A model generated the notes under the pieces. The model saw nothing but the letters and a program-made list of their open reading frames with translations. It searched no databases and was not told where the DNA came from. From positions 496,001-560,000 of the forward strand of contig NZ_CP126158.1 of NCBI RefSeq assembly GCF_030127145.1: a stretch of 64,000 nt of DNA, read 5' to 3'. Of the stretch, positions 55,330 to 64,000 are shown in pieces. Source of the DNA: Halobaculum halobium. GTDB taxonomy: Archaea; Halobacteriota; Halobacteria; Halobacteriales; Haloferacaceae. Made by a program: the position numbers and the translations under genes. Within the stretch, counting starts at the first letter, position 1. Every line of letters starts with the position of its first letter.

Positions 55330-57605
55330 CGTCCCTTCACCTCGCGCATCACGCGCCTGCTGGCGAGCTCGGCCGACGCCTCGCTGTATCCCTGTTCGGT
55401 CGTCATGTGCTCGATCGCCGCCGCCTTCACCCGGGCGGTCTCGGTGTTCGCGGGCGGGTCGTCCCACTGTGCGGGGTCCAGGTCGTCGTAAATGCGACGG
55501 ACGTCCTCCCACGAGTGCGCCTCCAGCACCGCGCGGATCACCGGGACAGTCGAAAGATCCACGTCCGCGACGGCGAACTCGTCGTCGCGGTGCTCCCACG
55601 CGTAGCGGTTCAGCGCCGTGATCACCGTCTCCCTGCGGAACTCCTCGACCGCCTCGGTGGGCTCGTTGCCGGCGTAGTCGTCGTCCTCGAACCGCCCCAG
55701 GTGCTCGGTCTCGAACACCTTCATCAGCAGCGGGTCGGGGTCGACTGCGCCCCGGTCGGTGTCGACCCGCTCGCCGGCCTCGGCCGCGAACACGTGCTCC
55801 ACGTACTCGGCGACCGTCTCCTCGGGGACGCCCTTGTCTGAGAGCACGGCGTCGAGCACGTCAGCCTCCTGCAACTCGAAGGCGTGGTCTTTCACCGTCG
55901 CCAGTCGACCCTCGTACTCGGCGATCTCGGCGCGCGAGAACACGGGCGCCGTCGACAGCCCCTCGGCCATCGCGTGGAGCACGTCCTCGGGCGTGAGCAC
56001 GTCCTCGACCGGGAGGTCGGGGTGTGCACGGTCGGTCGATCTGTGGAGCAGGTCCGCGATCGTATCCCGGGTGTAGGTGACGGGGATGCCGTGGGCGCCG
56101 TCGTCGCCGCCGAAGTCGAACTCGTCGGCGTCGATCCGCTCCTCGCCGTCGGCGATCGTCCCCGTGTCGAACAGCAGCGCCTTGTCGATCAGGCCGATGG
56201 ACGCTGGGAGGTCTTCGGCGTCGAGCCGGGTGACCACGGCGTACGTTGCCGCGGCCTCCAGCGTGTGCGGCGCCAACTCGCGCGTTCGAACGCGACCGCG
56301 CTCGTCGCGCATCCGAACCGAGAGCGGCGCGGCCATCCGCTCGCGCAGCCGCTCGTGTTCTGCCTCGGGGTCGGCGGCGTCGATCTCGTCGGCCCAGACG
56401 GTCGTCTCGTCGGTCAACTCGCGATGGATCAGCTCCGTCTCCAGCGAGACGCTCGTGAGATAGCGGAACTCGTGGCGGTCGAGACGACGCTTGAGCGCCT
56501 TCAGCGGGTCGCGGTCGTTGCGGTCGGCGAACTGCTCCAGTTCGGCGTCGAGATCCGGGTTCGAGATGACGACCAACTGGGTGTCCAGATCCATCCCGAT
56601 GCTCTTGTCGAGTTTCACCCGCTTCTCGTCGGGAACGTTGAGCAGTTTCCGGAGCAAGTCGGCGTGCTGGCTGGCGTCTTCGACGACGGTGAGCAGGCCG
56701 TTACCCTGCGAGAGCACGCCGTCGTAGCTGAACGCGCGGGCGTCCTTGCGACCGCGGGCGTCCAGTTCGCGGAGCATCCCGGGCATCCACGAGCCGACGA
56801 GCCGCTCTTTCGGGCTCCCGTCGTCCTCCGCGTGGAGGACGCCGACGCCCCTGCCCACGTCGACGACGTAGTTCTTCACCCGGAGGTGCCGGCGGTCCGT
56901 CGCCGCCGAGAACAGGTCGCGGCGGCCCGAGCGCCGGTACCGCTCCTCGAGGATGTCGAACGCCTCGCGGCTGAACGGGTCAAGATCCGACGCCGCGCGG
57001 ATCGGAACGTGATCGTCGTGTGCGGCGTTGAGCGCTTCGACGAGGTCGGCACGGACCTCCTCGGGGAACACCGACAGAGGGTTCGCCTGCACGGGCGACT
57101 CGTACCAGTCGTCTTCGGCTTCGTCGTCGGCGGCGTAGCTCAGCCCGCGGTCTTCGTCGCGAGCGGCGATGTTCCACTCGATCGTGTACCGTCGTCCCTC
57201 CTCCGTCTTCGAGTACGCGCGAAGGCCGTTGATCAGACACCGCTTCAGCTCCGACTTCCCGGTCGCGGTCGGGCCGTCGAACCAGTGGATCTTCTCTTCT
57301 TTCCCGCGACCGGTGGCGACGGTGCGGAGGTCGTCGACGAAGGCGTTCAACACGCCCGTGTTACCGAGCACGGCGTGCTCGCCGTCGTTGGCGGGGTCGT
57401 CGAAGAAGCGGTAGCGCTCGCGTTCGACGCCCTCCTCGACCACCGTCCGGGAACCCATCGACTCGATCGCCGACAGGAGGTACTTGGCGGCGTGACTGGC
57501 GACGCCCGGCCGCTCGAACGCCAGGTCGACGAACTCCGCCAAGGACCGCGGCGGCTCGTAGGCGCCGTCCAACGCCTCGTCCGCGAGCGCGAGGTAGTCG
57601 GTCAT
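55320..57605 (-). CDS. PrkA-like serine protein kinase, second paralogue
   Basis: A 761-residue protein of the PrkA family, which combines an AAA+ ATPase with a C-terminal kinase-like part. The Walker A GPTATGKS lies at 111-118 ([20 protein letters not shown]), with the conserved PrkA segments [20 protein letters not shown] and [20 protein letters not shown]. It diverges from the first paralogue and from bacterial PrkA. The role may be to phosphorylate translation or stress factors, as PrkA/YeaG does. ATG 57605 starts at the stop of the first kinase gene. Confidence 0.88.
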   Translation of the reverse strand: MTDYLALADEALDGAYEPPRSLAEFVDLAFERPGVASHAAKYLLSAIESMGSRTVVEEGVERERYRFFDDPANDGEHAVLGNTGVLNAFVDDLRTVATGRGKEEKIHWFDGPTATGKSELKRCLINGLRAYSKTEEGRRYTIEWNIAARDEDRGLSYAADDEAEDDWYESPVQANPLSVFPEEVRADLVEALNAAHDDHVPIRAASDLDPFSREAFDILEERYRRSGRRDLFSAATDRRHLRVKNYVVDVGRGVGVLHAEDDGSPKERLVGSWMPGMLRELDARGRKDARAFSYDGVLSQGNGLLTVVEDASQHADLLRKLLNVPDEKRVKLDKSIGMDLDTQLVVISNPDLDAELEQFADRNDRDPLKALKRRLDRHEFRYLTSVSLETELIHRELTDETTVWADEIDAADPEAEHERLRERMAAPLSVRMRDERGRVRTRELAPHTLEAAATYAVVTRLDAEDLPASIGLIDKALLFDTGTIADGEERIDADEFDFGGDDGAHGIPVTYTRDTIADLLHRSTDRAHPDLPVEDVLTPEDVLHAMAEGLSTAPVFSRAEIAEYEGRLATVKDHAFELQEADVLDAVLSDKGVPEETVAEYVEHVFAAEAGERVDTDRGAVDPDPLLMKVFETEHLGRFEDDDYAGNEPTEAVEEFRRETVITALNRYAWEHRDDEFAVADVDLSTVPVIRAVLEAHSWEDVRRIYDDLDPAQWDDPPANTETARVKAAAIEHMTTEQGYSEASAELASRRVMREVKGRWD

Positions 57606-57606
57606 C

Positions 57607-59721
57607 TCAGTCCTCGAGCTCGCTTTTTGCGACCTCCGCGCCGGCGAACTCCAGCACCTCGCGGGCGCCCTCCGCGGAGTAGCCCTGCTCGGTCAGGGCG
57701 TCGACCCACGCGGCCCGCTCGTCGTCGTCGAGTTCGCCCGCCGACACCAGCGCGGAGAAGTTGATGTTGTGTTTCTTGTCTTCCCACAGCTTCCGCTCGA
57801 GGGCGCGCCGGAGGCGGTCGTTCTCCTGCGGGTCGAAGCTCGACCCCTCGCGGGCGCGGCGGCTCACCCAGTTGGCGACTTCCTGTCGGAAGTCGTCCTT
57901 CCGGTCGCCGGGGACCTCCAACTTCTCTTCGACCGAGCGGAGGAACGTCTCGTCGGGCTCCTGCTCGCGGCCGGTGAGATCGTCCTCGACGGTGGTGTCG
58001 TCGATGTACGCCATCACGTGGTCCATGTACTTCTCGCCCTGACGGCGGATCTCGTCGACGTCGTACGCCAGCGCGTGGCGCACGTCCTCGATGGCGCGCT
58101 CTTTGTACTCCTCGCGCACGAGTTCGAGGTAGCGGTGGTAGGTGTCGAGCTTCTCCTCGGGGATCGACCCGTGGTTCTCGAGGTTGTGCTCGAAGTGCTT
58201 GAACACCGCAAGCGGCGAGAGGTAGCCGCGCCCGCGGTGTCTGGAGTCCATGATCGCCTCGGCGATCTCGTCGCCGATGAACCGGGCGGAGACGCCCTCC
58301 ATCCCCTCGGCGATGTCGGCGGTCTGGTCGCCCGTCTCCCGGAGCTTGCGCTCGTCGATCTCGTCGGTCTCGTCGATCTCGCCGTTGTACGCCTTCGCCT
58401 TCTGGACGAGCGAGACGGACTCGTCTGTCGGCTCCTCGACGCGCGTGAGCACGCCGAACAGGCCCGCCATCTCCATGGCGTGTGGCTCGATGTGGATGTC
58501 GGGCACGTCTGCGTTGCGGAGCATCTTCCGGTAGATCTCCGCCTCCTGCGCGTACTCTAAGACGTACGGGTAGTCGATCCGCTTCGTGCGGTCGTTGAAC
58601 GCCTCCATCTTCTCGTCGCCCTTCTTGTCCCGGTACTCGGGCATGTTCGTCCGACCGACGATCACCTGGTCGATGTCGATGCGCGGGTTGTTGCGCGGCT
58701 TGATCGTCTGCTCCTGGCTTGCGTGCAGGAAGTCGTAGAGGAACTCCCGCTGGAGCTTCAGCAGCTCCTCCCCCGAGAAGATGCCGCGATTGGCGTTGCA
58801 GAACGCGCCCGCGTAGTCGAACGCGCGCGGGTCGTTCTCGCCGTACACCGCGAGCTTCGAGTAGTTCACGTCGCCGGTGAGCTCCGTCTCGTCCTGGTTC
58901 TTCTTGTCTTTCGGCTCGAACGTCTCGATGCACCGCCGCTGGTTCTCGTCGGCGACGAGGCGGACGATCTCGACGTGGTTCTCAAGCACCTGTTGGAGGT
59001 CGTCCTCGTAGTGCGCGAGCAGTTCGTCCATGTAGAAGCCCGACGCGGGGTCGAGGCTCTGCTCGTTGCGGATCGTGTACGGCGCGTCGAGGTTGTCGTT
59101 CAGTTCGGCGATCACGCCGTCACGCTGCTCTTGCGGGAGCAACACGAGCGGGTCCTGGTTCATCGCCGAGCGAACGGTGTCGTCGGCGGGGTCCTGGTCG
59201 TCGATCACCGAGCACAGATCCGTCCACCGGAACGTGTACATCCGGCCCTCGTCGCTGCGGGTGTAGTCCTCGAAGTAGCGCCGAACGAGCCAGTCGAAGT
59301 GGCTCTTTCCCGACCCGACCGGTCCGAGCAGGAGTTTGATGCGCTTCTCGGGCCCGAGCCCGCGCGCGCCGGACTTCACCTTGTTGACGAACTCGTGGAT
59401 CGACTCGTGGACTTCCCGGCCGTAGAAGGTGTTCTCCCCGTCGTGGATCGGGTCCTCCGAGGCGAGCAGGTACTCCACGACGCCCGCGTCCTCGTCGTAG
59501 CGCGTGCCGTACTGGTCGAACATGTCGGCGACGCGCTGGTGGGCGTTGCGCGCGATCCGCGGGTCGGCTGTCACCTCCCGGAGGTACCACTCGAACGGCT
59601 TGGCCTCCCTGAGGTCCGCCGGAACCGATCGCTTGTACTGTCGGCTGAGCTCCTCTAAGCTGTGCGTTCTCGATGCCTCCCCTGGCGTGAGTTCGTTCGC
59701 GTTGTCGGTCTGATCACTCAT
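57607..59721 (-). CDS. prkA: PrkA-family serine protein kinase, first paralogue
   Basis: A 704-residue PrkA/YeaG-type protein. Walker A GPVGSGKS is at 133-140; typical PrkA segments follow: RMYTFRWTDLC, DPLVLLPQEQRD, ANRGIFSGEELLKLQREFLY, DFLHASQEQTIKPRNN and the VGRTNMPEYRDKKGDEKMEAF motif. In bacteria this kinase is activated under stress or nitrogen limitation. ATG 59721 (MSDQTDNANE) starts the conserved protein; an in-frame start at 59772 would add 17 unlikely residues. It begins a four-gene minus-strand operon that ends with spoVR. Confidence 0.93.
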   Translation of the reverse strand: MSDQTDNANELTPGEASRTHSLEELSRQYKRSVPADLREAKPFEWYLREVTADPRIARNAHQRVADMFDQYGTRYDEDAGVVEYLLASEDPIHDGENTFYGREVHESIHEFVNKVKSGARGLGPEKRIKLLLGPVGSGKSHFDWLVRRYFEDYTRSDEGRMYTFRWTDLCSVIDDQDPADDTVRSAMNQDPLVLLPQEQRDGVIAELNDNLDAPYTIRNEQSLDPASGFYMDELLAHYEDDLQQVLENHVEIVRLVADENQRRCIETFEPKDKKNQDETELTGDVNYSKLAVYGENDPRAFDYAGAFCNANRGIFSGEELLKLQREFLYDFLHASQEQTIKPRNNPRIDIDQVIVGRTNMPEYRDKKGDEKMEAFNDRTKRIDYPYVLEYAQEAEIYRKMLRNADVPDIHIEPHAMEMAGLFGVLTRVEEPTDESVSLVQKAKAYNGEIDETDEIDERKLRETGDQTADIAEGMEGVSARFIGDEIAEAIMDSRHRGRGYLSPLAVFKHFEHNLENHGSIPEEKLDTYHRYLELVREEYKERAIEDVRHALAYDVDEIRRQGEKYMDHVMAYIDDTTVEDDLTGREQEPDETFLRSVEEKLEVPGDRKDDFRQEVANWVSRRAREGSSFDPQENDRLRRALERKLWEDKKHNINFSALVSAGELDDDERAAWVDALTEQGYSAEGAREVLEFAGAEVAKSELED

Positions 59722-60144
59722 GTGTGGGGCCACGTGTGCGGGGACGACCGCGACGGTCCCGCTTGCAGGCACCCGGTGTCGATGCCGACGCCCGCTCCGT
59801 CGGCTCGCCCCGATTCGAGCGCCGCCGAACCGTCGTGTCTACTCATACCACACGACCGCGTAGGGGTCCGGCGTAGGCGTCGTCTCCAACAGAACTCGTC
59901 GTGAGGGCGGCCGGTGGGGGTCGTTGCCTCCGTCCCGTGGTCGGACCGAGACTATATGTTGTGGTGGGTGTTAACACACATAAACTTGTCGGCAATCGGT
60001 TCCGCTACCCTCGCGCCCTCGATCGGTTGTGATCCCAGCAGACACCCCGAATACCACCAATTGACGCTCTGTATCACGGATTCGGCGGACCTGCACACGG
60101 GGTCTGCGGATCGCGAGCGTGGCGCCTAAGCCCTCGGACGGGTA
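59722..60144. other. Intergenic region with the prkA operon promoter
   Basis: A 423-base non-coding stretch between two divergent genes. Toward the prkA side the minus strand holds TTTATGTG (about 59986-59979) and CATATAGT (59957-59950) as TATA candidates, which would leave a leader near 200-230 bases, long for haloarchaea. The palindrome at 59968-59977 lies between them. An ORF of 71 codons on the plus strand (59914-60129) looks like chance coding. Confidence 0.5.
59968..59977. promoter_or_regulatory. Palindrome in the prkA operon promoter region
   Basis: GTGTTAACAC is a perfect 10-base palindrome just downstream of a TATA-like TTTATGTG on the minus strand. Its place between TATA and the likely start would let a bound regulator block transcription of the kinase operon. 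Confidence 0.5.
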
Positions 60145-60555
60145 ATGACCGCCATGACTGACGACGCTGACGGCCTCACAGACACGCTCGCCGACGGCTG
60201 GAAGCTGTGGAACGAGGAGCCGAACGGACGCGCGATCGTCGTGTTCAGGCCGGACGTGTTCGACGCCGACCGCTTCCCCGCGCCGTGTCTCCCGACAGTG
60301 TACCTCACCAACGGTTCCCGACGCGCCCGGCCCGGCTCCGGGCAGCGACAGACCGAGGAGTGGCACGTGACGCTGTTTCTCGAACCGGAGGTCGAGGTCG
60401 AATCCAGCACGTTCGACGACCGCGCGGCCGCCCTCGCGGGAGTACGCGACGTGACCGAGCGGTTCGTCGCCGACGCCGTGGACTACCGCGGCGCCTACCA
60501 GGTCCCGCGAGAGGGGTACCTCGACCGGCTCGACGAACTGCTCGAGGACGGCTGA
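60145..60555 (+). CDS. DUF5820-family haloarchaeal protein
   Basis: A 136-residue protein with the DUF5820 pattern: LADGWKLWNEEPNGRAIVVF, RPDVFDADRFPAPCLPTVYL, WHVTLFLEPEVEVE and the end YRGAYQVPREGYLDRLDELL. Restricted to haloarchaea and of unknown function; the fold is mostly alpha/beta without obvious catalytic residues. ATG 60145 or 60154 is the start. Confidence 0.75.
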   Translation: MTAMTDDADGLTDTLADGWKLWNEEPNGRAIVVFRPDVFDADRFPAPCLPTVYLTNGSRRARPGSGQRQTEEWHVTLFLEPEVEVESSTFDDRAAALAGVRDVTERFVADAVDYRGAYQVPREGYLDRLDELLEDG

Positions 60556-60661
60556 GCCTACGACGACCGAGCCCACAGGGACCCAACTGATCGGGAATCC
60601 GCGAGTGGGAGGCGGGCGCGGCGGCGACGCCGTTATCAGCGGCGCGCGGGATATCTCCGGT

Positions 60662-61117
60662 ATGTCCGCTGTCACGCTCATCGGTACACAGCTCGCGACC
60701 GAGGGGACCGAGTTCGTCTATCAAGGGGAGTCCAGCGCCTGCGAGGGCTGCCCCTACCGCGGGCAGTGCCTCAACCTCACCGAGGGACGGCGCTACCGGG
60801 TGACCGGCGTTCGCGACGGGACGCAGGCGCTCGACTGCGCCGTCCACGCTGACGCGAGCGTCCGCGCCGTCGAGGTCGAGCCGACCGCCGTCACTGCGAA
60901 CGTCTCCTCCCGCGGCGCGTACGCCGGATCGTCGGCGTCGCTGGAGGGGCCCTGTCCGCACGTCGACTGCCCGAGCCACGAGTTGTGCGAGCCGCTTGGC
61001 GCCGATTTCGACGAGGAGTACCGCATCGCCGAGGTCCACGGCGACCCCCCACACGACGTGTGTCACCTCGACCGCGACCTGGCGACGGTGACGTTCGAGG
61101 CACCCGACGGGGAGTAA
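60662..61117 (+). CDS. UPF0179-family protein
   Basis: A 151-residue archaeal protein. It starts SAVTLIGTQLATEGTEFVYQ; cysteines occur as CEGCPYRGQC, then CPHVDCPSHELC, indicating metal or iron-sulfur coordination. UPF0179 occurs widely in Euryarchaeota, and its function is unknown. ATG 60662 lies just after a TATA-like GCCGTTATCAG element at about 60627. Confidence 0.92.
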   Translation: MSAVTLIGTQLATEGTEFVYQGESSACEGCPYRGQCLNLTEGRRYRVTGVRDGTQALDCAVHADASVRAVEVEPTAVTANVSSRGAYAGSSASLEGPCPHVDCPSHELCEPLGADFDEEYRIAEVHGDPPHDVCHLDRDLATVTFEAPDGE

Positions 61118-61195
61118 GCGCGCGCGATCGCGGACCGCAGCCCTCGACGGAGGAACGGTGCTCCGACAGCGAGCCTGACGGCTCAGGAGGGCGGG

Positions 61196-61897
61196 CTACG
61201 GGTCGTCGTCGGGCGTCCGCGTCCCGCTGGCGTTGACCGAAGCGAGCTCCTCGCTGTCGACCTCCCGCATCGGGTCGGGAAGGTGGTCGGACGCGGCGTC
61301 GAGGGCGGCCATCGCCTCCCGGACGGCGTCGGACTGCGGCCCCTCACCGAGGTTGAGCTGTCGGAGATACCCCCGCGCGAGCGCGGTGTACACGCCGGCC
61401 TCCGCGAGATACGAACAGCCGAGCATGTTCGCCCAGACGTGGCCGGGGCGGTTCACGGTCCGGTGGAACGCGTACGACTCGCCGAGCCCGCCCTCGACCG
61501 CCGCGACCGCGAGCGTGGACAGCCGCGACTTCGCCTCGACCCACAGCTCCAGGTGCTCGCCCCAGTAGCCGCGGAGGCGCTCGGCGTCGTACGCGGGGTC
61601 CACGTCGAATCGCTCCTCCTCGACGCCGCGGGCGGCGAGCGCGTCCGCGACGGTCGCGCCTGCGGTCGCCGGGTCGACGCCGGCGTCGACGCCGCAGACG
61701 ACGCGGAGGGTCGGGACCTCGTAGCGGCCGGCGGCGTCCCAGAAGGAGTGGAACCACAGCTCCACCTTCCCGTCCGCGGCCGTCTCCCGCATCGCCGGGG
61801 CGACCGTCTGGGTGAGCACGCGGTGTTTCCCGGTCAGCGACCCGTCCGAGTCGGCGCCGAGCTGGCGCCACCGCACCGCCACCGCGAGATAGTCCAT
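61196..61897 (-). CDS. Unrecognised haloarchaeal protein
   Basis: A 233-residue protein, MDYLAVAVRWRQLGADSDGS at the start. A mixed alpha/beta segment (VELWFHSFWDAAGRYEVPTL) leads to a helical C-terminal half (GHVWANMLGCSYLAEAGVYT and ARGYLRQLNLGEG). It has no membrane segment and no metal motif. I recognise no family. ATG 61897 is chosen because the upstream in-frame residues do not look conserved. Convergent with the UPF0179 gene and divergent from the histidine kinase. Confidence 0.6.
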   Translation of the reverse strand: MDYLAVAVRWRQLGADSDGSLTGKHRVLTQTVAPAMRETAADGKVELWFHSFWDAAGRYEVPTLRVVCGVDAGVDPATAGATVADALAARGVEEERFDVDPAYDAERLRGYWGEHLELWVEAKSRLSTLAVAAVEGGLGESYAFHRTVNRPGHVWANMLGCSYLAEAGVYTALARGYLRQLNLGEGPQSDAVREAMAALDAASDHLPDPMREVDSEELASVNASGTRTPDDDP

Positions 61898-62121
61898 GAG
61901 ATTTGGTGTGCGGCCTCGGCGGATAAACACCAGCGTGTGCGATTCCGGAACGGTACCCGTCTGGGGGTATCGGTCAGCGAGATGCCCGGACACAGCTACC
62001 GGAATTCGCTCCATCGGTATCGGCCCGCGTCGCAGACGGCGGGGGCGCCCGCGGTCGTATCGGCCCCCACAGACGGTACTGTTTTGCCTCGTACCTCCGA
62101 TGTCCGAGCGAGCGCCCACAG

Positions 62122-63174
62122 ATGACCGATCCCCGGGAGTCGACCCCTGGCGAAGCCTGTCGTGACCGCGAGTTGCAACTGTACGAGACCGTACTCGACG
62201 ACCTGGATGACGCGGTGTACGCCCTCGGCCCCGACGGCGAGATCGTCTATGTCAACGAGCGCTACGCCGAAATGAAGGGGGTCGCGGCCGAGACGTTGCT
62301 CGAGACGCACATCTACGAGTGGGTCGATGAGGAGACGGCAAAACGGGCGCAGACAGTGCTGAATGAGGTCGACGCGGGCGAACGTGAGGTCGGCGTGGTC
62401 GAGTACGACTTCCTCACGGCCGACGGTGACACGTTCCCCGTGGAACTCCGGTTCAACAGAGTGACGAGCGGCGAGGTCGAACTCGGCCGGGTCGGCGTCA
62501 TCCGCGACGTCTCCGAGCGCAAGCGCCGCGAGGAGGCGCTTCGTCGGAAGAACGAGCGGCTCGAATCGTTCGCGAGCGTCGTCTCGCACGACCTCCGAAA
62601 CCCGCTGAACGTGCTCTCCGGATCGCTCCAACTGGCTCGCGAAACCGGCGACGAGGAACACCTCGAACGCGCCGAGCGGGCCGTCGAGGACATGACGACG
62701 CTCGTCGACGATCTGCTGATGCTCGCGCGCGAGGGCGAGGTGATCGACGACGTTGAACCGGTCGACCTCGCGTCGGTCGCCGAGTCGACGTGGGAGACCG
62801 CGACGGAGGGATCGGACGCGACCGTGTCGATCGAGGCGACGAACCGGATCGTCGCCGACCCCGCCCGACTCACACAGTTGCTGGATAACCTCTTTCGCAA
62901 CGCGGTCGACCACGGCGGCGACGACGTCACGGTCACCGTTGCGGATCTCACGGACGGTTTCCGCGTCGCCGACGACGGACCGGGAATCCCCTCCGGCGAC
63001 CGGGATCGAGTGTTCGAGAGCGGGTACTCGACCGCCGGGGGCGGCACCGGATTCGGGCTCGCGATCGTCGCCGAGATCGCCGACGCGCACGACTGGCAGG
63101 TCTCCGTCGACGAGTCCGAGAACGGGGGGGCGGTGTTCGCGGTCCACAGCGTCGAATGTGTCCGGCGAGAGTGA
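62122..63174 (+). CDS. PAS-domain sensor histidine kinase
   Basis: A 350-residue soluble histidine kinase. A PAS domain covers about residues 18-135 (LDDAVYALGPDGEIVYVNER through GRVGVIRDVSERKRREEAL). The HisKA H-box FASVVSHDLRNPLNVLSGSL gives His156, the HATPase has LLDNLFRNAVDHGGDD (N box, N260), DDGPGI and TGFGLAIV. No response regulator is adjacent, and no transmembrane segment is present, so it senses something in the cytoplasm. ATG 62122 is 35 bases after TACTGTTTTGCC. Confidence 0.93.
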   Translation: MTDPRESTPGEACRDRELQLYETVLDDLDDAVYALGPDGEIVYVNERYAEMKGVAAETLLETHIYEWVDEETAKRAQTVLNEVDAGEREVGVVEYDFLTADGDTFPVELRFNRVTSGEVELGRVGVIRDVSERKRREEALRRKNERLESFASVVSHDLRNPLNVLSGSLQLARETGDEEHLERAERAVEDMTTLVDDLLMLAREGEVIDDVEPVDLASVAESTWETATEGSDATVSIEATNRIVADPARLTQLLDNLFRNAVDHGGDDVTVTVADLTDGFRVADDGPGIPSGDRDRVFESGYSTAGGGTGFGLAIVAEIADAHDWQVSVDESENGGAVFAVHSVECVRRE

Positions 63175-63298
63175 CGCTCCGTGGGCCTCGACTCGCTGTG
63201 AGCGGGCCCCCCGGGAACGCGGTCTTCGTCGGCGGAGGTGGCGAGATCGTGCCGCCGGCACCGACACCGTTTTTCGCGAGCGCCCGTCGTATCGGACA

Positions 63299-64000
63299 GT
63301 GAACGTTCGCGGTCCCCTCGTCGACGTCGGTGAGGTCCGGCAGGTGAGCACCCGCTACGGCGAGCGCGACCTCGCGGAGTTGAGCGTGCGTCCGGACGGC
63401 GGAGCCGCCGACCCGGTCACGGTCACCCTCTGGGGGAAGTGGACCCACACCGCCGAGCACGCCGAGCCAGGAATGGATCTGCTCGTCACCGACGTCGAGC
63501 GCGACGACTACGGCGACCGCGAGGGCTACACCACCTCCGGAGACTCGTACGTCGTCCTCGAACCGGACTTCCTCGTCGACGTGACCGACGTGCGCTCGTG
63601 GGTGCAGTGCCCCCGGATGTACTACCTGAACAAGCTCTCGGGGATCCCGCTGAACTACCCCGTCGTCAAGGGGACGGTCGTGCACGAGGTGTTCGGCGAC
63701 CTCCTCCGCGGCGTCGACCTGGAGGAGTCCATCGAGGACCGGGTCGCGGAGGCCGGTCTCGAACTCGGGCTGCTGGGGAGAGAGCGCGAGGAGGTCGCCG
63801 ACGAGGTCCGCCGCAACGCCGCCGCGATCGAGGGGTGGCTCAGCCAGGGGCGCCTCGCCGCGAGCGACGACAGCGACGGCGGGGATGGCGGCGACGACGC
63901 GGCCGACGGCGCGGGCGACGCCGACCGCGGCGGCAACGCGTCGCTGTCCGACTGGGACGGCGGCCCAGACGAATCGGAGTGGCGCTCGGAGTACACGCTC
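63299..64000 (+). CDS. Dna2/Cas4-like nuclease-helicase, N-terminal part
   Basis: The frame is open to the window end, so only 234 residues are visible. The first 95 residues resemble an OB-fold (VTVTLWGKWTHTAEHAEPGM). A Cas4/RecB-type nuclease then starts: C104 in WVQCPRMYYLNKLSG is the first cysteine of a probable [4Fe-4S] cluster and KGTVVHEVFG (H129) contributes the first metal residue. A Gly/Asp-rich linker (GDGGDDAADGAGDADRGGN) follows. The GTG 63299 lies 35 bases after CCGTTTTTCGC. Similar haloarchaeal proteins continue with a Dna2-like helicase; no cas genes are adjacent. Confidence 0.8.
   Translation, partial: MNVRGPLVDVGEVRQVSTRYGERDLAELSVRPDGGAADPVTVTLWGKWTHTAEHAEPGMDLLVTDVERDDYGDREGYTTSGDSYVVLEPDFLVDVTDVRSWVQCPRMYYLNKLSGIPLNYPVVKGTVVHEVFGDLLRGVDLEESIEDRVAEAGLELGLLGREREEVADEVRRNAAAIEGWLSQGRLAASDDSDGGDGGDDAADGAGDADRGGNASLSDWDGGPDESEWRSEYTL

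Noticed and set aside
59914-60129. A 71-codon plus-strand ORF in the prkA upstream region
   Set aside because: No homology-like features, and it overlaps the promoter elements of both flanking genes.
63299-64000. CRISPR-associated Cas4
   Set aside because: There are no repeats or other cas genes nearby, and the OB-like N-terminus before the nuclease fits a Dna2-type protein better.

Overview
This 64 kb window is GC-rich chromosomal DNA from a halophilic archaeon of class Halobacteria. The evidence is an archaeal 16S-23S-5S operon, acidic proteins (many Asp/Glu), TATA-type promoters placed for leaderless mRNAs, TBP, Orc1/Cdc6, a FEN-1 nuclease, an XPB-like helicase, GatE, and many small zinc-finger and membrane proteins typical of haloarchaea. 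I cannot name the genus. No CRISPR array, insertion sequence or prophage was found.

Layout. 1-3.8 kb: the C-terminus of an ABC substrate-binding protein, an amidohydrolase, a small zinc protein, an amidase, tRNA-Glu(CTC) and a DUF1328 protein. 4.0-9.2 kb: a complete rRNA operon on the minus strand with promoter, hairpin-plus-T terminator and both precursor-processing stems. It has no recognisable tRNA-Ala in the spacer and no tRNA-Cys after 5S. 9.3-13.6 kb: an HTTM membrane protein, then orc1/cdc6 and a probable replication origin (ORB-like repeats around an AT-rich patch). A fork leaving the origin leftward passes through the rRNA operon in its direction of transcription.

13.6-33.3 kb: mostly metabolic and regulatory genes. 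These include two metallo-beta-lactamase-fold hydrolases, a biotin ECF transporter (bioY-bioM-bioN), an aldo/keto reductase, an AT-richer PurD-like ATP-grasp gene, a TetR-MATE pair with a palindromic operator, a tungsten aldehyde oxidoreductase facing a MoaD-like protein, TBP with two TATA boxes, an XPB-like helicase, and a cupin-zinc ribbon gene overlapping a RarA-C-like gene. 33.4-37.5 kb: tRNA-Tyr, then a possible envelope-sensing cluster (DUF4097 lipoprotein, two Sensor-type membrane proteins, a winged-helix regulator and two DUF7521 proteins).

37.5-51.9 kb: ferredoxin, QueC, DMT exporter, SRPBCC protein, a frameshifted small membrane protein, fumarase, an AsnC-TRASH regulator, gatE with a one-base frameshift, a uracil-DNA glycosylase, DUF2064, tRNA-Ser(TGA), a methyltransferase, GNAT, FEN-1, tRNA-Glu(TTC) and a DASH-type cryptochrome. 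52-59.7 kb: a compact minus-strand operon prkA-prkA-yeaH-like-spoVR. 60.1-64 kb: DUF5820, UPF0179, an unrecognised protein, a PAS histidine kinase, and the N-terminus of a Dna2/Cas4-like nuclease cut by the window edge.

Positions come from reading the sequence. Family names come from motif recognition without database searches.
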